A stretch of 64,000 nt of DNA from contig NZ_BAAADJ010000021.1 in NCBI RefSeq assembly GCF_039522365.1, positions 87,584 through 151,583 on the forward strand, read 5' to 3'. Below the pieces are notes generated by a model. That model did no database searches. It had not been told where the DNA came from and saw nothing but the letters and a program-made list of their open reading frames with translations. A program made the position numbers and the translations under genes. This stretch comes from Bacillus carboniphilus (GTDB taxonomy: Bacteria; Bacillota; Bacilli; Bacillales; JC228). Shown here piece after piece: positions 43,071 through 52,449 of the stretch; the first letter of the stretch is position 1, and every line of letters begins with the position of its first letter.

Positions 43071-43172
43071 TTTTATTTTCGTCTTTAAACACGAGGTTCT
43101 TTTCTATATAATAAAATTATAGTTTCGGTTTCCGAAATATTAGTTATTAAGAATCGAAAGGAGAATGTACAC

Positions 43173-44984
43173 ATGAAGACAAACGCTAAAGGTACTTTAA
43201 CTCGGTCGGAAGTTCCAGAAGAACAGACATGGAACTTACGTGATTTATTTGACACAAAAGAAGATTGGGAAGCTGAGCTTAAGTCTATTCAAAATGACCT
43301 CACAGCGGTAACTCAATATAAAGGGCAACTAGGTGAGGGAGCTGAACAATTACATAGATGTTTAGTTGCTAAAGATCAGTTAAGCAGGCGAGTTACGCGT
43401 GTAATGACGTATGCTAGTTTACGTCAGTCAGAAGATGGTACGAACCCAGAAAATCAAGCTAATTCTGCAAAGGTTTCTTCATTGTTATCTTTGGTTAATG
43501 CTAGTACGTCTTTTATTAACTCAGAAATACTTGGATTAAGTGAAGAAACGATTCGTCAATTCATTGGAAAAGAAAAGGGGCTAAAAGATTTTAGTAAGGT
43601 ACTATTCGATTTATTAGAAACAAAACCACATCGATTATCACCAGAAGCAGAAGAAGTACTAGCTTCTTTTAGTGAAGTACATAACGCGCCTTATATGATA
43701 TATGAGAGAAGTAAAACCTCTGATATGAAGTTTTCGTCTTTCACGACAGATGATGGGGAAGAACATCCATTAACATTTAACAATTTTGCTAAATATGAAG
43801 GGTCAGCTAATACAGAATTGCGGAGAAAAGCCTATGATTCCTTTACTAAAACCTTGAATCAATATAAACATACGTATGCAGCTACTTACGCAACAGAAGT
43901 AAAGAAGCAGGTTATAGAAGCACGCCTACGTAACTATGATTCTGTCACAGATATGTTACTACATGACCAACAAGTAACAAAGGAAATGTACCATAACCAA
44001 TTAGATACCATACAGCAAGAATTAGCCCCCCATATGCGTCGATTAGCTCAACTAAAGAAGCGTGTTTTGGGACTAGAGAAGATGAATTTCTGCGATTTAA
44101 AAGCTCCATTAGATCCTGAATATAATCCAGAAATTACATATGAGGAAGCTTCCAAACTTGTATTAGAATCCCTGGAAGTTATGGGTCCAGAGTATATCGA
44201 AATCATGGAGCAAGGAATCCATAACCGTTGGGTTGATTTAGCTGACAACATCGGGAAAAGGTCCGGTGCCTTCTGTTCAAGCCCTTATGGTGTGCATCCG
44301 TACATTCTTATGACTTGGACAAATTCAATGAGGAACACGTATACACTAGCACATGAGCTTGGACATGCAGGTCACTTTGCGCTAGCTGGTCGTAATCAAA
44401 TATTATCAAATACTCGTCCTTCGAGATACTTTGTAGAAGCACCATCTACAATGAATGAGCGATTATTAAGTCAGCATATCCTTTCAAAATCAAATGATGA
44501 CCGTATGCGTCGTTGGGTTATTTTGGAGTCATTAGGAACGTATTATCACAACTTTGTTACTCATATTTTGGAGGGTGAACTGCAACGAAGAGTTTATGAT
44601 CTTGCAGAAAAAGGGACACCAATCACAGCGAAGCTTCTTTGTGAACAAAAAATAGAATTATTATCAAACTTCTGGGGAGATGCAGTAGAGATTGATGAAG
44701 GTGCTGGACTTACTTGGATGCGTCAGCCTCACTATTATATGGGACTTTACCCATATACCTATTCAGCGGGTCTAACTGCTTCAACGGCAGCTGCACAAAT
44801 GATAGAAGAAGAGGGACAGCCAGCTGTTGATCGTTGGTTAGCCGCATTAAAAGCTGGAGGAACATTAAAACCACTTGAGTTAATGCAACTTGCAGGGGTC
44901 GATATGTCTACGCCTGAACCAATTCAAAAAGCTGTGGCTTATGTTGGGTTATTAGTCGATGAATTGGAGAAGAGTTTTTCATAG
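43173..44984 (+). CDS. pepF: Oligoendopeptidase F (M3 family)
   Basis: 603 residues, the family's usual length. The zinc site is HELGH at residues 394-398 with a Glu in FVEAPSTMNE downstream as third ligand. It cleaves short peptides (about 7-17 residues) in the cytoplasm. The ribosome site AAAGGAGAA precedes ATG. No obvious operon partner. Paralogues are common in Bacillus, so this may be PepF or a close PepF-like enzyme. Confidence 0.92.
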   Translation: MKTNAKGTLTRSEVPEEQTWNLRDLFDTKEDWEAELKSIQNDLTAVTQYKGQLGEGAEQLHRCLVAKDQLSRRVTRVMTYASLRQSEDGTNPENQANSAKVSSLLSLVNASTSFINSEILGLSEETIRQFIGKEKGLKDFSKVLFDLLETKPHRLSPEAEEVLASFSEVHNAPYMIYERSKTSDMKFSSFTTDDGEEHPLTFNNFAKYEGSANTELRRKAYDSFTKTLNQYKHTYAATYATEVKKQVIEARLRNYDSVTDMLLHDQQVTKEMYHNQLDTIQQELAPHMRRLAQLKKRVLGLEKMNFCDLKAPLDPEYNPEITYEEASKLVLESLEVMGPEYIEIMEQGIHNRWVDLADNIGKRSGAFCSSPYGVHPYILMTWTNSMRNTYTLAHELGHAGHFALAGRNQILSNTRPSRYFVEAPSTMNERLLSQHILSKSNDDRMRRWVILESLGTYYHNFVTHILEGELQRRVYDLAEKGTPITAKLLCEQKIELLSNFWGDAVEIDEGAGLTWMRQPHYYMGLYPYTYSAGLTASTAAAQMIEEEGQPAVDRWLAALKAGGTLKPLELMQLAGVDMSTPEPIQKAVAYVGLLVDELEKSFS

Positions 44985-45047
44985 TTTATTCAACCAGTGG
45001 GGGGCTCTGAGTCCTCCTACTTACGGTCTTGTTAAATAGGAGTCTAT

Positions 45048-46265
45048 ATGAAAAAAAGTCATAGTATTTCGACACATAATATCCGCATTATGTTTTGGGT
45101 AAGTTTTTTTGGGACCATTAACTTTATTGCCCCCGTATTAACACTGTTTTACTTGGGAAGAGGACTGGAAGCTATTCATATCCTTTGGCTTCAAATTTTC
45201 TGGAGCGGGGCAGTGCTTCTTGGTGAGGTGCCAGGAGGTGTTGTAGCCGATCGATATGGGGCCAAGACCTCTTTTTTGATTGGGGTCATCATAAAGATTA
45301 TCAGTATTACAATACTAATTTTTGCTTATGAACCATGGCTCTTTTTCTTATTTAGTGCTCTAAATGGATTGTCTGTCACATTTTTCTCCGGTGCGAATGA
45401 AGCATTAGTATATGAATCATTAAAACAAGATAATGAACATCATCGAATGGATCGAGCAATGGGAAAAATACAGTCAGCAGGTTTTGTGTCCATGATTCTA
45501 GCTGTTGTATTTGGTGCATTTTTAGCTAAGGACTTAAAGGATGAACAATTCATTTTTTTAATAGTGCTTGGATTAGTTTTTCATGTTGCAGAGTTTTTCC
45601 TTATTTTCTTGTTGAAAGATCCAATGAATACTGGAGTAGATCGAGAAAATCCCTTTACTCAAGTAAAATCTGGTATAAAGGCGATACGAAAAGAGCCTAC
45701 GCTTTTGCTCTTATTTCTAAATTTTACATTGGTGTTTATACCTGCTGACTCTGTTTACGAAGCCTTTAACCAACCAATCTTTGTTCATGCAGGTCTTCCC
45801 GTTGTCTTTATAGGAGTTTTATATGCATTAGCAGCAATTGGTGGTTTTATAGTTTCACAATCTGTAGGGTGGTTTTCGAGTAGGTTTACAAGAAAATTCC
45901 TTATGGGGATTACAGGTATACTCGCATCTTTTGGATTATTATTGTCTGCTTTATTCGGGGAGTCACTTTGGATTGTCATGGGAGCCTTTTTTGTCCTACG
46001 CTTTGGACAAGCGATCAGGGGACCTATTTATTCACAGTTAAAGAATGATTTAATTCCGTCTGAGGTACGGGCAACCACATTATCGCTCATATCTGTTCTT
46101 GATTCGGCATTCGATCTTATTTTATTCGGGCTATTGTCTGTAGTAGCCATCAATGGTTTAAATGGTATTTTAATTGCAAGTAGTGTCATTGCTTTGATTG
46201 GAACTCTAATTCCATTACAAGTTAGAAAGAGAAGGGTCGAAGTGAAGAAAAGTGCTGTGATGTAA
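45048..46265 (+). CDS. MFS transporter
   Basis: 405 residues, about 12 membrane helices in two halves. The loop 2-3 motif appears as GGVVADRYGAKTSFLIG. Between helices 6 and 7 lies a charged loop (KDPMNTGVDRENPFTQVKSG). Looks like a drug- or metabolite-exporter type, with no substrate clue. The ribosome site TAGGAG precedes ATG. It ends in the repeat cluster at 46.3 kb. Confidence 0.88.
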   Translation: MKKSHSISTHNIRIMFWVSFFGTINFIAPVLTLFYLGRGLEAIHILWLQIFWSGAVLLGEVPGGVVADRYGAKTSFLIGVIIKIISITILIFAYEPWLFFLFSALNGLSVTFFSGANEALVYESLKQDNEHHRMDRAMGKIQSAGFVSMILAVVFGAFLAKDLKDEQFIFLIVLGLVFHVAEFFLIFLLKDPMNTGVDRENPFTQVKSGIKAIRKEPTLLLLFLNFTLVFIPADSVYEAFNQPIFVHAGLPVVFIGVLYALAAIGGFIVSQSVGWFSSRFTRKFLMGITGILASFGLLLSALFGESLWIVMGAFFVLRFGQAIRGPIYSQLKNDLIPSEVRATTLSLISVLDSAFDLILFGLLSVVAINGLNGILIASSVIALIGTLIPLQVRKRRVEVKKSAVM

Positions 46266-46344
46266 AAGTGGCTGTCAAAAGTGGTTCCTTTTCATTTGGA
46301 TTAATCGACTAAGTGTAGACACTAAAAAGACTGGTCACTTTTTT

Positions 46345-46607
46345 ATTAGCCGGACATACGTTCCGTTATTTTTATGAAATGCCGGTTTTCGAGCTCCAAG
46401 CGGACACAGGATCCGTTATTAGACTATTTTGAGGATTATTTCCGGTAATTTTAGGCAAATAGCGGAATCTCTGTCCGGCAAAAACTTAAAAAGCCACTAT
46501 TTGTAGCAAATAACGGATCGTATGTCCACTTAAGTTTTCCGGCGGACACACAATCCGTTATTTTTATGAAATGCCGGTTTTCGAAGTTTAAACGGACCCT
46601 GGTTCCG
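46345..46607. repeat. Intergenic ATCCGTTATTT repeat cluster with dyads
   Basis: Two direct copies of a unit of about 65 bp share TCCGTTATTTTTATGAAATG followed by CCGGTTTTCGA (46371-46402 and 46553-46584), and a diverged copy lies inverted between them (46455-46530). The arms CGGACA...TCCG and CGGTTTTCG recur. No ORF. It overlaps the stop of the 46608 gene. Clearly different from the other three repeat families in the window. Confidence 0.75.
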
Positions 46608-47807
46608 CTATACTTCTTGTACGCTTGATTTTCCTAACACAGCAAAATATAGAATGAGTGAGATGGAAACGGACATTGCTGCAGCCATATAAATCGTGCT
46701 GTAGCTAAACCAGTAGGCAATTTGACCAAATGCCATAGCTCCGATTCCAACTCCTAAATCAAAAGAAGAGAAGAAAGTCGCATTTGCCATTCCTCTTCGA
46801 TTTACCGCTGCAGTTTGAACGGCCCATGCTTGGAGAGCGGGTTGGACACTACCAAAACCAAGGCCATAAAGAACCGCAGCTAAAAACAAAATATAACTAT
46901 TGGGAAGCCATGCTAACAATAACATGGCGATAAAGATTGCTAAAGTACCATAAGGAAAAACGGCCCGATGACCTTTTCGATCGTATATCCTACCAGCAAA
47001 CGTACGCGAAAGCATTAAAGCTATGGCAAATAAAAAGAAATACCATTGAATGCCCTCCACTCCCTTTTGTGCGGTATACAGGGGTAGGAAGGTTGCAATA
47101 CCACCAAATGTTACCGTAATAAAAAAGAGTAATATAGCAGGTGGTAAAGCGGATTTTTCATATACGTCCCACTTTTTCTTCGGTTCTGTAGATACCTTCT
47201 TTTCACCCTTTCGAAACCGAATTTGTGATGAAAGCAATAAGGAAACCACTCCGAGACTTGCACAAATAAGAAATAGTTGTGTAAAAGAAATCAAGCCTGC
47301 AAGAGTTAATCCAAGGGTAGGACCGACGGCAAGGGCAACATTTCCAAAAAGTCCGAAGTACCCCATACCCTCACCACGTCTTTTAGGAGGTATAAGGTCT
47401 GTTGCAATCGTTCCAGATGCTGTTGTAGAGAAGCCCCATCCAATCCCTTGAACAATTCTCATTGCAAATAATAAAAACAAACTTGGTAGTAAACCAAACG
47501 ATCCAACTGAGATGACAAAGATACAAAGTCCAAGTATGTATACAAATCCACGACCTTTTGAATCTAATGCATGACCAGCATAGGGTCTCATTAAAAGAGC
47601 TGAAAAAGTAAAAATCCCGACTACAAAACCAATTAGTTGATCATTTCCACCTAGTGCTTCAACAAAGAGGGGAATAGTGGGGAGTGTCATTTGAAATGCC
47701 AAAAAAACAAAAAAGTTTGAAAAGCATATTAAAGTAAAATCTCTCGTCCAAATTTTATCTTTTTTCTCGTCTAGTCCGGCTGCTTCTTTTGTTAAAGGTA
47801 AACTCAT
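46608..47807 (-). CDS. MFS transporter
   Basis: 399 residues, 12 membrane helices. Loop 2-3 motif GHALDSKGRGFVYILG, the helix 4-5 motif GIGWGFSTTASGTIATDLIPPKRRGEGMGYFGLFGNV and the second-half AGRIYDRKGHRAVFP are typical of DHA1 drug/H+ antiporters. The start ATG has GAGGAGAT upstream. The final codons overlap the repeat cluster, so the true C-terminus may have been altered by repeat insertion (inference). Confidence 0.9.
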   Translation of the reverse strand: MSLPLTKEAAGLDEKKDKIWTRDFTLICFSNFFVFLAFQMTLPTIPLFVEALGGNDQLIGFVVGIFTFSALLMRPYAGHALDSKGRGFVYILGLCIFVISVGSFGLLPSLFLLFAMRIVQGIGWGFSTTASGTIATDLIPPKRRGEGMGYFGLFGNVALAVGPTLGLTLAGLISFTQLFLICASLGVVSLLLSSQIRFRKGEKKVSTEPKKKWDVYEKSALPPAILLFFITVTFGGIATFLPLYTAQKGVEGIQWYFFLFAIALMLSRTFAGRIYDRKGHRAVFPYGTLAIFIAMLLLAWLPNSYILFLAAVLYGLGFGSVQPALQAWAVQTAAVNRRGMANATFFSSFDLGVGIGAMAFGQIAYWFSYSTIYMAAAMSVSISLILYFAVLGKSSVQEV

Positions 47808-48017
47808 GAAGATCTCCTCTCAAATCTATACAACACATATTTCGTCTCCCTTAATATTTTACAAAAGAAGGTTGGTAATTCATACCCAAAATTTATTTTT
47901 GCTTATTTTTTAAGCCATGCCAATTTTAAAAAAAGCAGCTAAAAAGTAAACACCCTATTTTGTGATTATTTTCTATTGAAGAGGGCATGTTAAAAGAAAA
48001 ACACTGGTGGCGGACTC

Positions 48018-48542
48018 ATGCATTTTGTATTTAATGGACTATTTCTGGTAGCTGCAATAAAATGGGGTAATTGGAAAAATTGGGGAGAATATTATCCAAC
48101 TATTTTATTCTTTATTGCAGGGGATCTCCTTCAAAATTTTCTATTGTATAATCACTCAAAATGGACATTTAAGGAAACTATTTTTGCTGAACAAATTTTA
48201 AGCAATCATACTATCATTTCCCTCATGATCATGCTTATTGTGTATCCATCTACTGTTTTAATTTATTTGGGAAGGTTTCCTCAAGAACGCACAAAACAAA
48301 TAGGTTGGTTTTTGTTTTGGGTGGCTATTTATTCCGTTGTAGAGTTGATAAACCTACGTTATCTACATTTAATTGAACACCACAATGGATGGTCATTAGG
48401 ATGGTCGATTCTATTTAATGTTACTATGTTTTTTATCCTTAGAGTCCATCACAAAACTCCCCCTTTAGCGTGGATTCTCTCTTTAATATGGATTGTGTTT
48501 TTGTGGACTAGCTTTGACATTCCATTTAAAGAATTAAAATAA
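48018..48542 (+). CDS. CBO0543-family membrane protein
   Basis: 174 residues with five membrane segments. The family pattern is visible: KWGNWKNWGEYYPTILFFIAGDLLQNFLLY, YPSTVLIYLGRFPQ and HHNGWSLGWSILFNVTMFFILRVHH. Common in Bacillaceae, often in several copies; function unknown. A GGTGGCGG ribosome site precedes ATG. A bidirectional terminator separates it from the convergent speE gene. Confidence 0.82.
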   Translation: MHFVFNGLFLVAAIKWGNWKNWGEYYPTILFFIAGDLLQNFLLYNHSKWTFKETIFAEQILSNHTIISLMIMLIVYPSTVLIYLGRFPQERTKQIGWFLFWVAIYSVVELINLRYLHLIEHHNGWSLGWSILFNVTMFFILRVHHKTPPLAWILSLIWIVFLWTSFDIPFKELK

Positions 48543-48548
48543 TTCAAG

Positions 48549-48575
48549 AAAAAACGCCCAATTATTGGGCGTTTT
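48549..48575. terminator. Bidirectional intrinsic terminator
   Basis: AAAACGCCCAAT pairs with ATTGGGCGTTTT around one T. Its right arm overlaps the last codons of the speE-like gene. Confidence 0.85.
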
Positions 48576-49437
48576 CGTCTGACAACAGTGTATAAATGAA
48601 CTGTGGTAAAGAGAAACAACGTTGAACCATTTCCACGTTTATATATTTTGTTTCTCTCCCCATTATTCTTCGGAAATCAATTTCTTGATATTTTTTGGAC
48701 CCTAACGTAAAACTCCATAGTCCACCTGGATAGGTAGGGATAACGGCCGTATACAGATTAACGTAAGAAAAGAGCTGTTGAATACGCTTGTAGGAGGTAC
48801 GCATTATATCTCGATGAAAAATAGGGGATTGACTTTGACAAACCATTAGCCCATCTTCTTTCAGTGCCTTATGGAGGCTTTCATAAAAGCTTTTTTCAAA
48901 TAAGGCTTCCGCAGGACCTACTGGGTCAGAGGAATCGATAATAATAACATCATATTCTGAGTGTAGTTTTTTAACGAAAGCTACACCATCATCAAATATG
49001 AAATTCACCCGTGGGTCAGATAGATTTCCAGATACATCTATAAGCTCTTGCTTACATACTCTAACCACTTCATCATCTATCTCTACCATATCAATATGTT
49101 TAACAACATCATATTTACAAACTTCTTTTGCCACACCGCAATCTCCACCACCGATAATTAGAATCTTTTCTGGATTTGGATGTATGGAGAGTGGAACGTG
49201 AGTAATCATTTCATTATAAATATGACCATCAATAGAGGTCGTTTGTACGACACCATCTAAAACTAGCATTCTTCCAAAGTCGTATGAATCTAGGATCATA
49301 ATATGTTGGAATTTTGACTGTCCAGAATATATTACATTTTTTATACGATAACTAATTTTAAGGTTCTCACGCTCATCTTCAGTTAGCCATAATTCCCCAT
49401 CGCGTTCAGTTAAATATGTTGGTAATTTATTCTCCAT
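48562..49437 (-). CDS. speE: Spermidine synthase (aminopropyltransferase)
   Basis: 291 residues. Motifs GGGDCGVAKEVCKYD (dcSAM-binding GGG), IDMVEIDDEVV, and the catalytic/binding IIIDSSDPVGPAEALF. The N-terminal beta part holds MLVLDGVVQTT and ERDGELW. It transfers an aminopropyl group from decarboxylated SAM to putrescine. The start ATG has TTGGAGGGTG upstream. No speB next to it, unlike the usual speEB order in B. subtilis; it may be a second copy. The stop overlaps a terminator hairpin. Confidence 0.9.
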   Translation of the reverse strand: MENKLPTYLTERDGELWLTEDERENLKISYRIKNVIYSGQSKFQHIMILDSYDFGRMLVLDGVVQTTSIDGHIYNEMITHVPLSIHPNPEKILIIGGGDCGVAKEVCKYDVVKHIDMVEIDDEVVRVCKQELIDVSGNLSDPRVNFIFDDGVAFVKKLHSEYDVIIIDSSDPVGPAEALFEKSFYESLHKALKEDGLMVCQSQSPIFHRDIMRTSYKRIQQLFSYVNLYTAVIPTYPGGLWSFTLGSKKYQEIDFRRIMGRETKYINVEMVQRCFSLPQFIYTLLSDENAQ

Positions 49438-49645
49438 TATTCACCCTCCAAGAACTAGTGTGTGTTCATGTAGTAAACTACGAAATATGAACTGAGCATT
49501 TCAAGTATACAGAAATTGATGCTTAATTTATAGTGGTAACAGTAGTAATAATATAGGGATAAGTAGCTGATTTATGATTAAATATTATAAAATGGAAGTA
49601 AAGATAACGCGGGGTTATTAAAAATTAAGGTCCTTTAAATAAAAC

Positions 49646-50206
49646 ATGATTGGGATGATTACTTTGCTATTAGAAAATGCCAAAAGATTTGCTATGGAAG
49701 CCCATGCCGGCCAATTAAGAAAATCTACAGGAACACCTATGATTGAACACCCCATTCGAGTAGCTGAAACATTAAGGGAATTTGGTTTTAATGAAGAGGT
49801 AGTAGCTGCTGGTTTTCTGCATGATACAGTTGAGGACACAGACGTTACTATTGAAGACATTGAGCAAGAATTTGGCGAAGAAGTGGCTCGTATAGTGGCA
49901 GGAAATACAGAAAATAAAGAACACTCTTGGGAAGAACGTAAGCAACATACCATTGATTGGGTAAAACAAGCACCTATAGAAATTAAAGCACTTATAGTAG
50001 CGGATAAATTAGACAACTTAAATTCCTTAATGGAAGCATATAAAACCCAAGGTGATGGTGTTTGGAGGCATTTTAAAAGAGGAAAAGAAAAGCAAGGCTG
50101 GTATTTTTCTGGTGTAGCATTAAACAGTACCTATGGATTGGGTGAGGAAGAAATTCCCGATTTCTTTAAAGAGTTTATTGAAAAAGTTAATCGATTTTGG
50201 AGTTGA
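49646..50206 (+). CDS. HD-domain phosphohydrolase, (p)ppGpp-hydrolase-like
   Basis: 186 residues. The metal-binding HD motif is FLHDTVEDTD, with upstream His in MEAHAGQLRKSTGTPMIEHP and downstream Asp in IVADKLDNLNSL. This is the small alarmone hydrolase/RelA-HD pattern (MESH1-like). No synthetase domain. A weak ribosome site (AAGGTCC) makes the start uncertain; ATG 49655 is an alternative. Could hydrolyse (p)ppGpp or related nucleotides; not proven. Confidence 0.85.
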   Translation: MIGMITLLLENAKRFAMEAHAGQLRKSTGTPMIEHPIRVAETLREFGFNEEVVAAGFLHDTVEDTDVTIEDIEQEFGEEVARIVAGNTENKEHSWEERKQHTIDWVKQAPIEIKALIVADKLDNLNSLMEAYKTQGDGVWRHFKRGKEKQGWYFSGVALNSTYGLGEEEIPDFFKEFIEKVNRFWS

Positions 50207-50254
50207 TGTAAGCCGAAAGTTCATATTGGAAGTTTCGTCTTTTTTTATAATGAC

Positions 50255-50293
50255 CAACCACCTCATGTAGAAAATAAATCATGAAGTGGTTGA
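50255..50293. terminator. Terminator between convergent genes
   Basis: CAACCACCTCATG pairs with CATGAAGTGGTTG (one mismatch) around an A/T-rich loop. Its right arm overlaps the last codons of the CtaG-like gene. A nearby weaker hairpin with a T run (50214-50247) may terminate the HD gene. Confidence 0.75.
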
Positions 50294-51070
50294 AAGAATA
50301 TCAGCTCTGTTTGGCTTTGTAGCTTGGTACCATTGTAAACATAAGATAAATATTAAGATAGCATCAATGAGATCGCCACCATAGTACATGAGCATTCCTC
50401 CAGCCTGGGCTTGCGTTTCGGGTACGCCTGATGGGGGATGAGCGAAAATGTATTTTGAAAGAACCCCGTGTGCTCCAAGTGTTACAACAAAAACAGATGT
50501 TCGATAAGGAAAGCTGTAACGGTGAGGGATGGGGTCGAGATATATCATGGATGCTGTAAATACATACCCTGCAACCAAAATATGAACATGAACAAAAATA
50601 TGTAACATTATATTCTGATGCATAGCATGATACATGTTTGTTGTATAAAGGACCCATAAACCACCAACGTTTAGGATGGAGGCCGTAATCGGATTAGTAA
50701 GAAAGAAAATCGGCCTACTTTTTAGGATTGTCGAGAGTCGACGAGCCCGTTGTATGGGAAGCGTCCTCAACAGGAGAGTCATAGGTTTGGCAAGGACTAG
50801 CAGTAGAGGAGCTAGCATCCCAAGTAACAAGTGACTAATCATATGATACATGAAGTCCAGGTGAGCCTTTTGTGCAACTGGCCCAATTACAGCGAGAAGG
50901 GCTGAAACCATTCCTAGGAGCCAAAATCCAGCTCGGTAGCGTGGCCATTTTTTAAAACGTTTATTGGAGATGAAGATTGCACTTATGTATCCAATAGATA
51001 AAAGAAATAATAGACAAGTCCAAAAGAGGGGAGATATGAATCCACTCATCCCCATCATTGAATGATGCAT
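50279..51070 (-). CDS. CtaG-like cytochrome c oxidase assembly protein
   Basis: 263 residues, about seven membrane segments, with His- and Met-rich parts (MHHSMMGMSG at the N-terminus, MYHMISHLLLGMLAPLLLVLAKP, HIFVHVHILVAG). Matches the caa3-type CtaG family, which inserts copper into oxidase subunit I. The start overlaps the stop of the upstream DUF2243 gene by one base. Might serve the ba3 oxidase 20 kb away or a caa3 enzyme elsewhere. Confidence 0.85.
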   Translation of the reverse strand: MHHSMMGMSGFISPLFWTCLLFLLSIGYISAIFISNKRFKKWPRYRAGFWLLGMVSALLAVIGPVAQKAHLDFMYHMISHLLLGMLAPLLLVLAKPMTLLLRTLPIQRARRLSTILKSRPIFFLTNPITASILNVGGLWVLYTTNMYHAMHQNIMLHIFVHVHILVAGYVFTASMIYLDPIPHRYSFPYRTSVFVVTLGAHGVLSKYIFAHPPSGVPETQAQAGGMLMYYGGDLIDAILIFILCLQWYQATKPNRADILSTTS

Positions 51071-51564
51071 TATGAGACTCCCTCGCTAGTTGAAAGAGAG
51101 GACTTTTTTGTTTGTGATAATAAATAGAGCCCTACTACAATCATAATAGCAGCAATAATATTCCAGACAAGGTCATAGGGGAAGATGTCCACGTTATACC
51201 GTATTTGATGAATTCTCATCCACTTATGCTGAATGATGCCATCATAGAGTTGAAAAGCACCGCCTCCGAATAATATACCTCCGAACCATCTTTTCGGCCA
51301 AAACGCGTGCTTACGATGTAGATCTGCGAGTAAAAAGGAAGAACCAATGGTAGCAAACCAGCTAAAGCTGTGAAATATCCCGTCCCATATTAGCCCCCAT
51401 TCTGGTGTAGATAAATCATAAAAATGATGCCAATGGAGTAATTGATGGAATACTGCCTCATCGACGAAGGCAACAAACCCCAATCCCAATAGTGCACCTG
51501 CCCAAACATTTTGTGATAAGTATTTGCCACGGTTCGGGTTCATAAGTGATGTTTGTGTACTCAT
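51070..51564 (-). CDS. DUF2243 membrane protein
   Basis: 164 residues with four membrane segments. The DUF2243 hallmark appears as GFVAFVDEAVFHQLLHWHHFYDLSTPEWGLIWDG. The conserved His-rich cluster suggests metal or heme contact. Operon partner of the CtaG-like gene, with the stop and start overlapping (TAATG). The pairing is often seen in Bacillaceae and suggests a role in oxidase or copper assembly (inference). Confidence 0.85.
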   Translation of the reverse strand: MSTQTSLMNPNRGKYLSQNVWAGALLGLGFVAFVDEAVFHQLLHWHHFYDLSTPEWGLIWDGIFHSFSWFATIGSSFLLADLHRKHAFWPKRWFGGILFGGGAFQLYDGIIQHKWMRIHQIRYNVDIFPYDLVWNIIAAIMIVVGLYLLSQTKKSSLSTSEGVS

Positions 51565-51631
51565 ACTGGACCCTCCGAAAGATACATAATCTTCTCTCAG
51601 TTTGCCCTATTATATTAAAATATAGTCTTCC

Positions 51632-51988
51632 TTACACGATCATTAGCCCAATAAAAGCAGAACAAATTCCTAGTACTATAGAGGATGAAACATATATAAT
51701 AGCTAGTTTCGTTTTCTTTTGATGGATTAACGTGGTGATTTCGTAACCAAAGGTGGAGAAAGTGGTAAACGCACCACAAAAACCGATGCCAAATAGAAAC
51801 CAAACATATTCGTGAATGAGATGATCCATATGAAGGTTAGCTAACACTCCCAATATGAAAGAACCAGTGATGTTTACAATCCAAGTAGCCAATGGAAAGG
51901 GGCTAGATGAACGGTTATTTATAATCTGACTGACCCAAAATCGGAAAGCTGCTCCTAACGAACCACCCAATCCTACTAACCAAATCAT
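51632..51988 (-). CDS. crcB: Fluoride exporter CrcB (second copy)
   Basis: 118 residues with four membrane helices, from ATG 51988 with AAGGAGGAAAG upstream. CrcB/Fluc signatures: GGSLGAAFRFWVS, FPLATWIVNITGSFILGVL and GFCGAFTTFSTFGYE. Overlaps its partner by 4 nt (ATGA). Fluc channels with two non-identical genes form heterodimers that export fluoride. No fluoride riboswitch is visible upstream. Confidence 0.92.
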   Translation of the reverse strand: MIWLVGLGGSLGAAFRFWVSQIINNRSSSPFPLATWIVNITGSFILGVLANLHMDHLIHEYVWFLFGIGFCGAFTTFSTFGYEITTLIHQKKTKLAIIYVSSSIVLGICSAFIGLMIV

Positions 51989-52380
51989 GTTCTTTCCTCC
52001 TTCTGTCCACGGATTAGAACTAATTTCCTTCCAGCCAATACTAGCAATACGCCTATAATCATAGATAAAAGAACGTAAAAGAAGGCCATTATAAATTGCT
52101 CATTCTCTATTAAATGAATCGTCTCGACTGAAAAGGTGGAGAATGTAGTAAACGAACCTATTAACCCTGTACCAAAGAACATTTGAACCTCTGGTCTTTT
52201 TTTTGTTCTAGTACCGATAAAAGTTAACAGCCATCCTAATAGAAAACATCCTGTTAAATTCACAAATAATGTTCCAACTGGAAAACCACTTCCTGAGTGG
52301 AGCCATTCACCCAGTGTGTACCTTAATATACTTCCGGTAAAACCACCGGTTGTGACATAAAGGAGAGGTTTGAAATTCAT
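51985..52380 (-). CDS. crcB: Fluoride exporter CrcB (first copy)
   Basis: 131 residues with four membrane helices. Motifs GGFTGSILRYTLGEW, FPVGTLFVNLTGCFLLGWL and GLIGSFTTFSTFSVETI. Translationally coupled to the second copy. The two proteins are clearly different, as needed for heterodimer formation. The leader between the hpaF terminator and this gene is too short for a fluoride riboswitch. Confidence 0.92.
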   Translation of the reverse strand: MNFKPLLYVTTGGFTGSILRYTLGEWLHSGSGFPVGTLFVNLTGCFLLGWLLTFIGTRTKKRPEVQMFFGTGLIGSFTTFSTFSVETIHLIENEQFIMAFFYVLLSMIIGVLLVLAGRKLVLIRGQKEERT

Positions 52381-52407
52381 TTTTCATCGCTCCTTTTAGA
52401 AAATAAA

Positions 52408-52442
52408 AACTCCTACTAAAGTAAAGTGTCTCTAGTAGGAGT
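52408..52442 (-). terminator. Terminator of the hpaGF operon
   Basis: On the minus strand ACTCCTACTA pairs with TAGTAGGAGT around a 14-nt loop, then a T-rich tract. Separates hpaF from the crcB pair. Confidence 0.85.
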
Positions 52443-52449
52443 ATACCGA

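Noticed and set aside
46345..46607. Possible CRISPR array
   Set aside because: The repeats are diverged, in both orientations, and lack regular unique spacers; no cas gene is nearby. The same holds for the arrays at 13.5, 19.6 and 56.4 kb.
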